Shown: positions 15,467 to 24,966, numbered from the stretch's first letter. The stretch is DNA of 36,442 bases from Caldimicrobium sp. (GCA_009903935.1 WYEG01000012.1:1-36442); one strand, 5' to 3'. Notes: generated from the sequence alone by a model not told the origin. A program made the numbers and translations.

Positions 15467-16852
15467 TTAGCGAGAGAAAAATACTTTATAGGCAAGATAT
15501 GTCATGTATAGGTCTAAGACATGGGAAACTTCAAAGGGGGAGTGCATGGAGAGTAAAGGTGGTCCAACATCAACAATATCCATCCCATACTGGGCAAAGT
15601 ATTTAGCTACAGTTCCTCCGCCTCCCTCATCAACCTTACCCATTGAGGCAACTTGATAGACAACCTTTTCCTCATCCCAGATTCTCCGGAGATAGCTTAC
15701 ATATTCAGCATGAGCTTCGTTTGCCATGTATTTTCCACCATGACCGGTGTAGCGAGTTAAAACTACTCCATACCCTAAGCGGGCATCGTTAAGCTTATCG
15801 TGGACCTCAAGATAGTTTGGGTCAATGCCTGCTGTAACATCCGCTGAAATGGCCTTTGTCTTTTCCATAACCTCAAAAAAGAGCACAGGGTCTGTAGGAA
15901 GCCCTTCCATCTTGATAAGATCATAGACCAACTTTTCAAACACCCTGCTTTTAGCGCTGGTATTACCCTCTGAGCCGATCTCCTCTCGGTCTATAAAGAG
16001 GGCAAGAGAAGTATACTCAGGTTCTTTGACTTCAAGAAGAGCGGTTAGAGAGGTGTAAACGCATATCCGGTCATCCTGGCCGTAGCCCCCGATAAAAGCC
16101 CTATCTAAACCGATGAACCTTGCCCTTCCAGCGGGCACAGCACAGACCTCAGCTGAGGCAAAATCTTCCTCAGTAAGGCCATACTTCTCAAAGAGAAGTT
16201 CTAAAACCCTCTTCTTAACCTTTTCTTTCTCTTCTTTCTTTTCTTCTTCCGTTTTCTTTGGTATTCCACCAACGAGGATGTTTAAATTTTCGGCAAGAAT
16301 TGCTTCGGAAAGCTTCTTTTCTTCCTGTTTTTTTCTGGCAAGATGGGGAAGAAGGTCGCAGATGGTAAAAAGGGGGTCGCTATCCTCTTCTCCGATGACT
16401 ACTTTTACCAGGGTGCCATCCTTCTTTACCACAACGCCATGAAGGGCAAGGGGCAGAGCTACCCAATGGTACTTTTTTATGCCCCCATAGTAATGGGTTT
16501 TAAGAAAGGCAAGGTCAAAGTCCTCAAAGAGGGGATTGAGCTTTAAGTCAAGCCTTGGGGTGTCTATATGGGAGGCAATAATCCGCAATCCTTCGGAGAT
16601 TGGTCTTTTACCTTTTTTCCAAAGGGCTATAAACTTACTTTTGTAGACAAAATAACCTTTATCTTTGTCCCCTTCGCGAAAGCCTTGAGCCTCGGCTCTT
16701 TCTTTAATGTAATCTACGCTTTCCCTTTCGGTTTTCACCCTTGAAAGAAAGTCTATGTAATCCATAGCGTAGGAAAAGGCTTTATCAACCTCTTCTGAGG
16801 ATAGCATTTGAGCTACATGCTTTCTTTCAAGCAGAAGCTTTTCTTCAGCCAT
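15467..16852 (-). CDS. M18-family aminopeptidase
   Basis: 461-residue zinc aminopeptidase of the M18 family (aminopeptidase I / aspartyl aminopeptidase type), cytosolic, removing N-terminal residues from peptides. Visible metal and catalytic stretches are IASHIDTPRLDLK (His and Asp ligands near 88-93), GGYGQDDRICVYTSL (bridging Asp), DREEIGSEGNT (Glu pair) and, near the C-terminus, LSMHSPFEVSHVLD with the last His ligand. A Lys/Glu-rich insert (KKTEEEKKEEKEKVKK) lies mid-protein. The ATG is preceded 7 nt upstream by GAGGAG. Upstream, 41 nt away, is tRNA-Ala; downstream trmI begins after 5 nt. Confidence 0.92.
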   Translation of the reverse strand: MAEEKLLLERKHVAQMLSSEEVDKAFSYAMDYIDFLSRVKTERESVDYIKERAEAQGFREGDKDKGYFVYKSKFIALWKKGKRPISEGLRIIASHIDTPRLDLKLNPLFEDFDLAFLKTHYYGGIKKYHWVALPLALHGVVVKKDGTLVKVVIGEEDSDPLFTICDLLPHLARKKQEEKKLSEAILAENLNILVGGIPKKTEEEKKEEKEKVKKRVLELLFEKYGLTEEDFASAEVCAVPAGRARFIGLDRAFIGGYGQDDRICVYTSLTALLEVKEPEYTSLALFIDREEIGSEGNTSAKSRVFEKLVYDLIKMEGLPTDPVLFFEVMEKTKAISADVTAGIDPNYLEVHDKLNDARLGYGVVLTRYTGHGGKYMANEAHAEYVSYLRRIWDEEKVVYQVASMGKVDEGGGGTVAKYFAQYGMDIVDVGPPLLSMHSPFEVSHVLDLYMTYLAYKVFFSR

Positions 16853-16878
16853 AGGATAGCTCCTCGTGATTTAGTCTA

Positions 16879-16891
16879 ATTCCTTTGAAAG
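16879..16891 (-). other. Small hairpin between tRNA-Ala and the aminopeptidase gene
   Basis: The 13-base palindrome TCCTTTCAAAGGA (minus strand) lies directly behind the 3' end of tRNA-Ala. It lacks a U-tract, so it is not an obvious terminator. It may help 3' processing or protect the released mRNA end. Confidence 0.35.
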
Positions 16892-16893
16892 GA

Positions 16894-16967
16894 TGGAGAT
16901 GAGGGGATTTGAACCCCCGACCTCCGGAGTGCGATTCCGGCGCTCTCCCGGGCTGAGCTACATCCCC
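16894..16967 (-). tRNA. tRNA-Ala (CGC)
   Basis: Cloverleaf on the minus strand with acceptor GGGGATG/CATCTCC including the G3-U70 wobble pair that identifies tRNA-Ala. D-arm is GCTC..GAGC; anticodon stem CCGGA/TCCGG with loop ATCGCAC (anticodon CGC); T arm GGGGG-TTCAAAT-CCCCT; discriminator A. CCA is not encoded. It lies 17 nt after rpsT and 41 nt before the aminopeptidase gene, with no separate promoter seen. Confidence 0.95.
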
Positions 16968-16984
16968 ATCTTTGCTTAAAGGTG

Positions 16985-17266
16985 CTATTGCGTTTGAGCC
17001 TGAGCTTTAGCCTTGTTTAGCTTTTCAAAAAGTTTAGAAATTTTATTTGCTGCTTTCTTCCAGTGAAAAATGCCCTTGCTTACCCCACGGTGGAGGAAAC
17101 TCTGACAAACTCTAAGCTGAGCTTCTGCCTTATCAAAGTCTTTAGCCTCAAGGTAAGCTAAAAATTTTTTAATTTCCGTCTTTACCCTTGTTTTGAACGC
17201 TTTGTTCCTAAGCCTTCTCTTCTCGCTCTGCCTTAAAGCTTTTTCCGCTGACTTATGCTGAGGCAC
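16985..17266 (-). CDS. rpsT: 30S ribosomal protein S20
   Basis: 93-residue, very basic helical protein with the S20 pattern: MPQHKSAEKALRQSEKRRLRN at the N-terminus (normal MxxHKSAxKRxRQ), then KTRVKTEIKKF and the HRGVSKGIFHWKKAANKISKL region. S20 binds 16S rRNA early in 30S assembly. The start is GTG with AAGGAGG about 6 nt upstream; a non-ATG start is also used in E. coli S20, where it takes part in autoregulation. It has its own promoter and heads the minus-strand unit that continues with tRNA-Ala, the aminopeptidase, trmI and ybeY-pdxJ. Confidence 0.97.
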   Translation of the reverse strand: MPQHKSAEKALRQSEKRRLRNKAFKTRVKTEIKKFLAYLEAKDFDKAEAQLRVCQSFLHRGVSKGIFHWKKAANKISKLFEKLNKAKAQAQTQ

Positions 17267-17294
17267 GCTGATCCCTCCTTAAATTTTTTTATCA

Positions 17295-17322
17295 AATTTA
17301 CTACAATGGCTATTATTGTCAA
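17295..17322 (-). promoter_or_regulatory. Promoter of rpsT
   Basis: Minus-strand consensus TTGACA (17317-17322) and TAAATT (17295-17300) are separated by 16 nt. The start of transcription would be near 17288, leaving a short leader with the Shine-Dalgarno sequence. Confidence 0.7.
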
Positions 17323-17343
17323 CTTTTGAGGGTATGGTAAACT
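17316..17343 (+). promoter_or_regulatory. Candidate purL promoter, sharing the -35 region with rpsT
   Basis: Plus-strand TTGTCA (17316-17321) and TAAACT (17338-17343) are 16 nt apart. The -35 box overlaps the rpsT -35 box on the other strand. Transcription would begin only about 4 nt before the purL ATG. Confidence 0.4.
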
Positions 17344-17353
17344 TGCAAAAGAA

Positions 17354-20300
17354 ATGGGCGCAAATAGGATTGAAGTTGCCTTTAAACCTGGGTTCCGAGT
17401 TGCCCTTGGGGAAAAGATAGCTAAAAAAGTAAAGCTACACCTTGGGCTACCTGTAAAGAATATTCATTTTATCAAAGTCTACTTAGTTGAAGGAAACTTT
17501 AGTCACGAGCTACTTCATACCTTTGCAAGCTCAGCCCTTGCAGACCCGGTTATTCAATTCTATACCATCGGAAAACCCATAGCTTATGAGCTCCCTTACC
17601 TTTTTGATTGGGTGTTAGAAATAGGCTTTCGTCCGGGAGTAACCGATAACGAGGGTAAAGTTGCAGAGGAAGCGTTAAGCTACCTCCTTGGACGACCCCT
17701 AAACTCCCTTACTGAAGGTGTATACTACGCAAGGCAATACCTTATTGAAGGAGACCTTTCCTTTGAAGAGGTAGAAAGAATTGCTCGGGACCTCTTAGCT
17801 AATGAGCTAATCGAACGATGGCTTGTTCTGCCTGCAAGCGAATACCAAAAAAAAGGGATAACTTATTCCCCCCCACGAGTCACGGAAACCTTCCCGCCTA
17901 TCGTTGAAACTTTCGACCTATCAAGCATGTCAGAAGAAGAGCTGATAAAACTATCTCGAGAGCGGCTCTTAGCTTTAAATCTTGAGGAGATGAAGACCAT
18001 TCAAAGGTACTTTGAAAAAGAAGATTTTATCAAACTTCGACAAAGACAAGGGCTTGATAGAAGAATAACCGATGTTGAGCTCGAAAGCCTTGCTCAGACC
18101 TGGTCTGAACATTGCAAACACAAGACCTTTAACGCAAAGATCATCTATAAGGACTTAGAAACTGGAGAAACCCTTGAGATAGATAGTCTCTTTAAAACCT
18201 TTATTAAACGCTCAACTGAAGAGATAAGAAAAGAAAAGGGAGAAAAAGATTTCTGTCTTTCGGTGTTTGTTGATAATGCAGGAGTTATAAAGCTTGATGA
18301 GGATTGGGCTTTAGCCTTCAAAGTGGAAACGCATAACAGTCCTTCAGCCCTTGACCCCTACGGGGGTGCTTTAACAGGAATCGTAGGGGTAAACCGGGAC
18401 CCTCTTGGCACTGGGCTTGGGGCAAAGCTTATATTCAACACAGATGTCTTCTGCTTTGCACCCCCAAACTGGGATAAGCCTCTTCCTCCAAGGCTCCTTC
18501 ACCCGAGACGAATTTTTGAAGGAGTAAGGGAAGGGGTGGAGCACGGGGGCAATCAAAGCGGAATTCCTACGGTTAACGGCTCCATCGTGTTTGACCCAAG
18601 GTTTTTAGGAAAACCCCTTGTTTACTGCGGAACTGGTGGGCTTATCCCCCTTAAGGTTGGAGATAGGGAGGGTTGGAAAAAAGGGGCAAGACCTGGAGAC
18701 AAGGTGGTAATGGTAGGAGGAAAAATCGGCAAGGATGGCATACATGGAGCCACCTTTTCCTCTGAAGCTCTTCATGAGGGCTCACCGGCAACGGCAGTGC
18801 AGATCGGAGACCCGATTACCCAAAAGAAGATGACAGACTTTTTGCTTAAAGCAAGGGACCTTGGGCTTTACAACTCCATCACTGACAACGGAGCAGGAGG
18901 GCTTTCTTCATCGGTTGGGGAGATGGCGAGAGAAAGCGGAGGAGCAGTGATTGACCTTGCTAAAGCTCCTTTGAAGTATCCAGGTCTTAAGCCTTGGGAA
19001 ATTCTTGTTTCGGAAAGCCAAGAGAGGATGACCGTTGCCGTGCCTCCTGACAAGGTCGACGAGTTTTTGAAGCTTGCGGAGAAGATGGGGGTTCAGGCTA
19101 CGGTTCTTGGCGAGTTTACGGATTCTGGCTATTTCCATATTCTATACGAAGGGAAAACCGTGGGGCTTTTACCCCTTGAATTTTTGCATGATGGGGTGCC
19201 TCAACTTAAGCTTTACGCCGAGTGGAGCCAACCTAAGTATCCTAAAGAAGTACTTCTGCCTGAGCCTGAAGATTATGAAGCCCTCGGAAAAGAAATTCTA
19301 TCCCGGTTCAATGTTTGTTCAAAGGAGTATGTGGTTAGGCAGTATGACCATGAGGTGCAGGGTGGAAGCGTTGTTAAACCTTTGGCTGGTCTTGATGGAC
19401 CAAGCGATGCCGCTGTTCTAAGGTATGACCTTGAAAAGACATCCGGCATTGTTATTGCTCATGGAATATGTCCTAAGTTTTCAGACTTTGATACCTATCT
19501 CATGGTAGCAAATGCTATAGATGAAGCCATAAGGAATGCTGTCTGCGTTGGGGGAGACCTTGAATACATGGCAGGGCTTGATAACTTCTGCTGGTGCGAC
19601 CCCGTTGAAAGCGAAAAAACTCCAGATGGGAGGTATAAGCTTGCTCAGCTTGTAAGAGCAAACATGGCTCTTTATGACTATACAAAAGCCTACGGAGTCC
19701 CCTGCATATCGGGTAAAGACTCGATGAAAAACGATTACCTAATGTCCCTTGGTTTAGACCCAAAGGGTGAAAATCCCTATGGAGTTGGAACCATCTTGCC
19801 AGACGGAAGCTTAAAGATCTCTGTTCCCCCTACCCTTCTTTTTTCTGTGGTTGCCAAAATACCGGATGTTAGACTTTCCCAAACGATGGATATAAAGGGA
19901 CCCGGCGACTTTATTTACATTCTTGGCAAGACTAAAGAGGAACTCTTTGGGTCAGAATACTTTGCCCACCTTGGGATAAAAGCAGGCATTGCCCCAAAGC
20001 CTGATGCTGAAATCAACAAGAGGCTTTATCTGCGCCTTCGCGATGCTATCTACTTTGGTCTTGTAAACTCAGCCCATGATGTCTCTGACGGGGGGCTCTT
20101 TGTTTGCCTTGCTGAAAAAGCCTTCTCTGGCGGGTATGGAATGTTTGTTGACCTCTCTGCAGTTCCTTATGAAGGGGAACAGAGGGATGATTTTATCTTA
20201 TTTTCTGAGAGCGCAGGGCGAATTGTCGTGACTGTGCCACAGGATAAAAGAAAAGACTTTGAAAAGCTCATGTCCGGTTTACCTTACGCTTTGATCGGGG

Positions 20301-20413
20301 AGACCATCGCTGAACCGACCCTTTATATTAAAGGTTTAAGCGGAAAGACCATACTTTCAGCAAACATCTTAGAATTAAAGAAGGCTTGGCAAGCACCCTT
20401 TGCCAATTGGTAA
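17354..20413 (+). CDS. purL: Phosphoribosylformylglycinamidine synthase, PurS-PurL fusion
   Basis: 1019-residue enzyme of step four of purine synthesis, converting FGAR to FGAM with ATP and ammonia. Residues 1 to about 80 and about 85-165 look like two PurS-type domains (the second with FRPGVTDNEGKVAEEALSYL). The PurL catalytic body follows, with WSEHCKHKTF near 251-260, ETHNSPSALDPYGGA, a glycine-rich SITDNGAGGLSS, and a second AIRS half with GKDSMKN. It ends at residue 1019 without the class I glutaminase domain of the E. coli enzyme (about 1295 aa), so a separate PurQ must supply ammonia. There is no clear Shine-Dalgarno site before the ATG. It leads a plus-strand operon into hisD. Confidence 0.95.
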   Translation: MGANRIEVAFKPGFRVALGEKIAKKVKLHLGLPVKNIHFIKVYLVEGNFSHELLHTFASSALADPVIQFYTIGKPIAYELPYLFDWVLEIGFRPGVTDNEGKVAEEALSYLLGRPLNSLTEGVYYARQYLIEGDLSFEEVERIARDLLANELIERWLVLPASEYQKKGITYSPPRVTETFPPIVETFDLSSMSEEELIKLSRERLLALNLEEMKTIQRYFEKEDFIKLRQRQGLDRRITDVELESLAQTWSEHCKHKTFNAKIIYKDLETGETLEIDSLFKTFIKRSTEEIRKEKGEKDFCLSVFVDNAGVIKLDEDWALAFKVETHNSPSALDPYGGALTGIVGVNRDPLGTGLGAKLIFNTDVFCFAPPNWDKPLPPRLLHPRRIFEGVREGVEHGGNQSGIPTVNGSIVFDPRFLGKPLVYCGTGGLIPLKVGDREGWKKGARPGDKVVMVGGKIGKDGIHGATFSSEALHEGSPATAVQIGDPITQKKMTDFLLKARDLGLYNSITDNGAGGLSSSVGEMARESGGAVIDLAKAPLKYPGLKPWEILVSESQERMTVAVPPDKVDEFLKLAEKMGVQATVLGEFTDSGYFHILYEGKTVGLLPLEFLHDGVPQLKLYAEWSQPKYPKEVLLPEPEDYEALGKEILSRFNVCSKEYVVRQYDHEVQGGSVVKPLAGLDGPSDAAVLRYDLEKTSGIVIAHGICPKFSDFDTYLMVANAIDEAIRNAVCVGGDLEYMAGLDNFCWCDPVESEKTPDGRYKLAQLVRANMALYDYTKAYGVPCISGKDSMKNDYLMSLGLDPKGENPYGVGTILPDGSLKISVPPTLLFSVVAKIPDVRLSQTMDIKGPGDFIYILGKTKEELFGSEYFAHLGIKAGIAPKPDAEINKRLYLRLRDAIYFGLVNSAHDVSDGGLFVCLAEKAFSGGYGMFVDLSAVPYEGEQRDDFILFSESAGRIVVTVPQDKRKDFEKLMSGLPYALIGETIAEPTLYIKGLSGKTILSANILELKKAWQAPFANW

Positions 20414-20437
20414 GAAGTTAAAAAGGAGATTATCCTC

Positions 20438-21748
20438 ATGCTTAGAACGTTAACCTATCCTTCAGCTAAATGCGAAGCCTATCTTAAAGCTCTTGAAAAC
20501 AGAATTTCCGCCTATCCCACAAAGTTAGAACGCTATCTCAAAGAAATAGCCGAGGATGTTAAGAAAAAGGGAGATAGTGCCCTTTTAGAATACACCGAAA
20601 AATTCGATAAGGTCAAGCTAAATGCCAATGCTCTCCGGATCAAAGATGAAGAAATTGAGAGAGCATATAGAGAGGTCTCTGAGGAACTTCTTTCAGCGAT
20701 AAGGCTTGCGATAAAGCAAGTTCGTCAGTTTCATGAAAAAAACCTTCCTCAAAGTTGGATCGAGTCCTTCACTAAGGGAATAATCGTCGGTCAAGTTGTG
20801 AGGCCGGTTTATTCCTGCGGGCTATACATTCCAGGGGGTAAGGGCGGTGAAACTCCCCTTATTTCTACGGTTATCATGACTGCGGTTCCTGCAAAGATTG
20901 CCGGGGTGCCTCGGTTGATTATGGTTTCCCCCCCAAGGGTTGACGGAAGCCTTCATCCAGCCCTTCTTGTTTCGGCAAAAGAAGCGGGCGTTGATGAGGT
21001 GTACCGGGTGGGTGGACCTTGGAGCATCTTTGCCTTAGCCTATGGCACAGAAACTATTCCCAAGGTAGACCTAATCTGCGGACCGGGGAATATCTATGTA
21101 ACGCTTGCGAAAAAGCTTGTTGCCTTCCAGACGGGGATCGACTTTTTGGCTGGACCAAGCGAGGTTGTGGTGGTTGCCGATGGTTCAGCTAATCCAAAGT
21201 TTGTGGTCTGGGACCTTCTTGCCCAAGCAGAGCATGACCCGGAAAGTCTGAGCATCCTGATTACCCCTTCTAAAAAGCTTGCTAAAGCGGTCAAGAATTT
21301 GCTCCCTAAGGAGATGTCAATCCTTCCAAGAAAAGAGATAGCCGAAGGAGCTTTAAAAAAGCACGGAGCTATCATCGTTGTTTCTTCATTAGATGAGGCG
21401 ATGGAGCTTGTAAATAGAATTGCGCCTGAGCACTTAGAGTTAGCTGTAGAAAATCCAGAGGAGCTCCTTTTTGAAGTTAAGAATGCAGGGGCGGTTTTTC
21501 TTGGGCATTATACACCTGAGGCTATGGGAGATTACCTTGCAGGTCCAAACCATGTTCTTCCTACCATGGGGCTTGCAAGGTTTGCCTCCGCGTTGTCTGC
21601 CGATAAATTCTTAAAGAAGATCAACTTTTTAAAATATACTAAGCTTGCTTTGTTCGCTCAAGCAAAGGAGGTCATCACCTTGGCGAATGCGGAAAGCCTT
21701 TTTGCTCACGCTCAGGCAGTTAAAGTAAGGCTTGAAGAAAACCCATAA
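20438..21748 (+). CDS. hisD: Histidinol dehydrogenase
   Basis: 436-residue zinc enzyme catalysing the last two oxidations of histidine synthesis (histidinol to histidine, NAD+-linked). Key residues are present: Q and H zinc ligands in LAQAEHDPES, the catalytic Glu-His in APEHLELA, the Asp ligand in MGDYLAGPNHVLPT and the final His in SLFAHAQAV. The NAD-binding stretch GPSEVVVVAD is seen too. Length is standard. It has a good AAGGAG site 9 nt before the ATG and lies 24 nt after purL. No other his gene is nearby, so the pathway is scattered in this genome. Confidence 0.97.
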   Translation: MLRTLTYPSAKCEAYLKALENRISAYPTKLERYLKEIAEDVKKKGDSALLEYTEKFDKVKLNANALRIKDEEIERAYREVSEELLSAIRLAIKQVRQFHEKNLPQSWIESFTKGIIVGQVVRPVYSCGLYIPGGKGGETPLISTVIMTAVPAKIAGVPRLIMVSPPRVDGSLHPALLVSAKEAGVDEVYRVGGPWSIFALAYGTETIPKVDLICGPGNIYVTLAKKLVAFQTGIDFLAGPSEVVVVADGSANPKFVVWDLLAQAEHDPESLSILITPSKKLAKAVKNLLPKEMSILPRKEIAEGALKKHGAIIVVSSLDEAMELVNRIAPEHLELAVENPEELLFEVKNAGAVFLGHYTPEAMGDYLAGPNHVLPTMGLARFASALSADKFLKKINFLKYTKLALFAQAKEVITLANAESLFAHAQAVKVRLEENP

Positions 21749-21760
21749 GAGGGAAAAATC

Positions 21761-23107
21761 ATGAAGGAGTATTGCAATCCCTTGGACTTTACTGAAGAAA
21801 TTCAAGAGGAAATTCAAACGGAAATAGAAAGCTTAGGTCCCTGTAAGATAGATAATCCCCTTAAGGACACTCGTCCATGCTTTGTTACAGACGAAGACAG
21901 GGTAAGTTTACGAGTAAGCGCTTCTTATTTAAAAAAGATTATCTCTGAGGGAAAGGAAATCCCCTCTCTTGAACTTGCTGGTCCACGCCCAAAGATCTAC
22001 TTTGACCCATCTAAAGTTCGTGCGGGAATTGTTACTTGCGGAGGTCTTTGCCCAGGGATAAACGATGTTATTCGGTCCATTGTTATGACCCTTTGGTATT
22101 CCTACGGAGTTGATAAGATCGTTGGCTTTCAGTATGGATTGCAAGGCTTTATCCCAGAATACAAACATCCGGTAGTTGAGCTAAATCCTGAGGTAGTAAA
22201 GGACATTCATAATCTTGGCGGAACAATTCTTGGGACATCCCGGGGGCACCAGCCCATTGAGGTCATCGTCGACACGCTTGAACGAATGAACATTCAGATA
22301 CTCTTTATGATCGGAGGAGACGGAACCTTTAGGGCGGCAAACAAGATCAAGGAGGAGATAGCAAGACGGGGGCTAAAGATAGCGGTTGTTGCTGTGCCAA
22401 AAACGATAGATAACGACATCTGGCTTGTTTCAAAGACCTTTGGGTTTGACACGGCGGTTGAGCTTGCCTGCGAAGCCATAAGATGCGCCCACACCGAGGC
22501 TCGAGCTGTTCCCTACGGCATTGGATTGGTAAAGCTTATGGGTAGACACTCAGGCTTCATTGCCGCTGCCGCAACCCTTGCTACCAAAGAGGTAAACTTC
22601 TGCTTAATTCCTGAGATGGATTTTGACTTGGAGGGAGAGGGAGGGTTTCTTTCCGCTCTTGAGAGAAGGCTTAGAGAGAGAAAGCATGCGGTTGTTGTTG
22701 TGGCAGAAGGTGCAGGGCAAAAGTATGTGCAAAAGGACCCGCCGGAGTATGATGCCTCAGGAAACATCAAGCTTGGCGACATCGGAAGGTTCCTTAAAGA
22801 AAAGATAGCTGAGTATTTCCGCGGAAAAGGGATGGAGGTAGTGATTCGGTATATTGACCCAAGCTATATAATAAGAAGCGTGCCTGCCAACGTGAGCGAT
22901 AGAATCTACTGCGGGTTCCTTGGACAGTATGCGGTGCATGCCGCCATGGCAGGAAAAACGGGTCTTATGATTAGCTTTCTAAACGACCAGTTTGTGCATG
23001 TGCCGTTATCTGAAGCGGTAAAAAGGAGAAAATTTGTCAACCTAAACAGCAGATTTTGGCTTTCTGTCCTTGAATCAACCGGTCAGCCACCCCTTAAGAA
23101 CGCATAG
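21761..23107 (+). CDS. 6-phosphofructokinase, ATP/PPi-type uncertain (large group)
   Basis: 448-residue member of the phosphofructokinase superfamily, phosphorylating fructose 6-phosphate to the 1,6-bisphosphate in glycolysis. Diagnostic motifs are CGGLCPGINDVI near 93-104, IGGDGTF (185-190) and PKTIDND (213-219). The residue corresponding to E. coli Gly104 is Gly, which favours ATP, while that corresponding to 124 is Lys, as in PPi enzymes. This Gly/Lys pattern is known in ATP-using members of the long PFK group (for example trypanosomal enzymes). The N-terminal extension of about 85 residues fits that group. An AGGG site precedes the ATG. It lies between hisD and ftsH with 12- and 3-base gaps. 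Confidence 0.92.
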   Translation: MKEYCNPLDFTEEIQEEIQTEIESLGPCKIDNPLKDTRPCFVTDEDRVSLRVSASYLKKIISEGKEIPSLELAGPRPKIYFDPSKVRAGIVTCGGLCPGINDVIRSIVMTLWYSYGVDKIVGFQYGLQGFIPEYKHPVVELNPEVVKDIHNLGGTILGTSRGHQPIEVIVDTLERMNIQILFMIGGDGTFRAANKIKEEIARRGLKIAVVAVPKTIDNDIWLVSKTFGFDTAVELACEAIRCAHTEARAVPYGIGLVKLMGRHSGFIAAAATLATKEVNFCLIPEMDFDLEGEGGFLSALERRLRERKHAVVVVAEGAGQKYVQKDPPEYDASGNIKLGDIGRFLKEKIAEYFRGKGMEVVIRYIDPSYIIRSVPANVSDRIYCGFLGQYAVHAAMAGKTGLMISFLNDQFVHVPLSEAVKRRKFVNLNSRFWLSVLESTGQPPLKNA

Positions 23108-23110
23108 GGA

Positions 23111-24943
23111 ATGAAGAAAAACCAGAAACTATTATTCATTCTTTTAACAACCTTTTTCTTACTACTTTCTCTATTTTTGATAGAACGGGACCTCTACCGC
23201 TACGACAAGGTCACTTACTTTGAGTTCAAAACCCTTCTTCGGGAAGGTAAAGTCCAAGATGTGGTCATAAAAAAGAAAGAAATCTACGGAAAGTTTTTAG
23301 AAAGCGCTGCAGATACGCTTTCCCAAATCAGAAAAACCCCGGTAAAAGTTGGCACTTACTTCAAAACTGTCTACCCAGATGACCCGGAGCTTTTTAAACT
23401 CCTTGAAGAAAAAGGCATAAACTACGAGGTAAAGCCCGATTCTAACCTTTGGGTCACAGTGCTATCCTGGGTTCTTCCCTTTGTGCTTCTCTTTTTGTTT
23501 TGGATATTCTTGCTAAGAAGGTTTGCCGGCCCTGACGGTGGCATAATGAGCATCGGGAAAAGCAAGGCTAAGGTCTATGTTGAAAAGGAGATCAAAGTAA
23601 CCTTTCAGGATGTGGCAGGCGTTGATGAAGCCGTCGAAGAGCTAAAGGAGATCATTGAATACTTAAAGAACCCGCAAAAGTTCGTTAGGCTTGGCGCAAA
23701 GATCCCGAAAGGTGTTTTACTCGTTGGACCACCAGGGACAGGAAAAACGCTTCTTGCTAAGGCCGTTGCCGGAGAGGCTGATGTCCCCTTTATTTCCATC
23801 TCAGGCTCATCCTTTGTAGAGATGTTCGTTGGCGTTGGAGCAGCTCGGGTAAGGGACCTTTTTGCCCAAGCAGAAGCCCTTGCCCCATGCATCATCTTCA
23901 TCGATGAGATAGATGCTGTAGGACGAGTACGGGGCATTTCCCCTACAGGAGGGGCAGAGGAAAGGGAGCACACTTTAACCCAGCTTTTAACCGAGATGGA
24001 CGGCTTTGACCCAAAAAAAGGCGTCATCATCATAGCCGCCACAAACCGCCCCGAGATCCTTGACCCTGCCCTCCTCAGACCAGGACGTTTTGACCGGGTG
24101 GTAGTTGTTGATAGACCAGACCTTAAAGGAAGGGAAGCCATCCTTAGGCTTCACTGTCGGGAGATAAAGCTTGCCCCTGATGTAGACCTAAAAGTAATAG
24201 CAGCAAGGACCCCGGGCATGGTTGGAGCCGAGCTTGCAAACATTGTAAATGAGGCTGCTCTTCTTGCCGCAAGAAAGGGTAAAGATGCCGTGGGGATGGA
24301 AGATTTTGAGGAGGCGATAGACAGGGTTGTTGCTGGTCTTGCTCGAAAAAGCAGATACCTCTCACCGGAAGAAAAACGACGCATAGCCTACCATGAGGCT
24401 GGGCATGCCATCTGTGCTGCGGTGTTTACTCCAAAGGAAAAGGTGCATCGCGTATCCATCATCCCAAGAGGAGTTGCTGCCCTTGGTTACACCCTTCAAC
24501 TCCCTGAGGAAGAAAAATATCTCCTTACGAAAGAAGAGCTTTTAGCCAAGGTCTGTGTCCTTTTTGGGGGGAGGGTAGCTGAAGAGCTTGTTTTTGGTGA
24601 AGTGTCAACGGGAGCCCAAAACGACTTAGAGAAGGCTACAGAGATCGCAAGAGCCATGGTCTTAGACTATGGAATGAGCGAAGTGCTTGGTCCGCAAACC
24701 TTTAGAAAAAGAGAACACCTCTTCCTAGATGTGCCCTTTAAAGAAAGAGAGCTTGTCTCAGAAGAAACAGCAAGGCTCATCGACGAGGAGATTAGTAAAA
24801 TCCTTAAAAGCTGTTATGATAAGACCAAAGAGCTTCTTCAGGCTGAGAGGGAAAAGCTTGACAGAATGGCTGAGCTTCTACTTCAGAAAGAAGTGCTTGA
24901 AGGAGAAGAACTTGAAAAGATCCTATATACTCATAATAGCTAA
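23111..24943 (+). CDS. ftsH: ATP-dependent zinc metalloprotease FtsH
   Basis: 610-residue membrane-anchored AAA+ protease that degrades misfolded membrane proteins and short-lived regulators. Transmembrane segments lie near 7-24 and 113-136 with a periplasmic domain between. Walker A is GPPGTGKT (206-213), Walker B IIFIDE (261-266), the SRH region runs [20 protein letters not shown] (310-329), and the zinc protease motif is HEAGH (428-432). Length is typical. It starts 3 nt after the phosphofructokinase stop with no clear ribosome-binding site of its own, so coupling is likely. RpoH, a classic FtsH target in E. coli, is also encoded in this window, though far away. Confidence 0.98.
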   Translation: MKKNQKLLFILLTTFFLLLSLFLIERDLYRYDKVTYFEFKTLLREGKVQDVVIKKKEIYGKFLESAADTLSQIRKTPVKVGTYFKTVYPDDPELFKLLEEKGINYEVKPDSNLWVTVLSWVLPFVLLFLFWIFLLRRFAGPDGGIMSIGKSKAKVYVEKEIKVTFQDVAGVDEAVEELKEIIEYLKNPQKFVRLGAKIPKGVLLVGPPGTGKTLLAKAVAGEADVPFISISGSSFVEMFVGVGAARVRDLFAQAEALAPCIIFIDEIDAVGRVRGISPTGGAEEREHTLTQLLTEMDGFDPKKGVIIIAATNRPEILDPALLRPGRFDRVVVVDRPDLKGREAILRLHCREIKLAPDVDLKVIAARTPGMVGAELANIVNEAALLAARKGKDAVGMEDFEEAIDRVVAGLARKSRYLSPEEKRRIAYHEAGHAICAAVFTPKEKVHRVSIIPRGVAALGYTLQLPEEEKYLLTKEELLAKVCVLFGGRVAEELVFGEVSTGAQNDLEKATEIARAMVLDYGMSEVLGPQTFRKREHLFLDVPFKERELVSEETARLIDEEISKILKSCYDKTKELLQAEREKLDRMAELLLQKEVLEGEELEKILYTHNS

Positions 24944-24966
24944 AAAGTGGCTAAAAGGGGTTGTTT

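Noticed and set aside
23605-24141. 178-codon frame antisense to ftsH
   Set aside because: Fully inside the well-supported ftsH gene; Ser/Pro/Thr-rich shadow typical of antisense to this codon usage.
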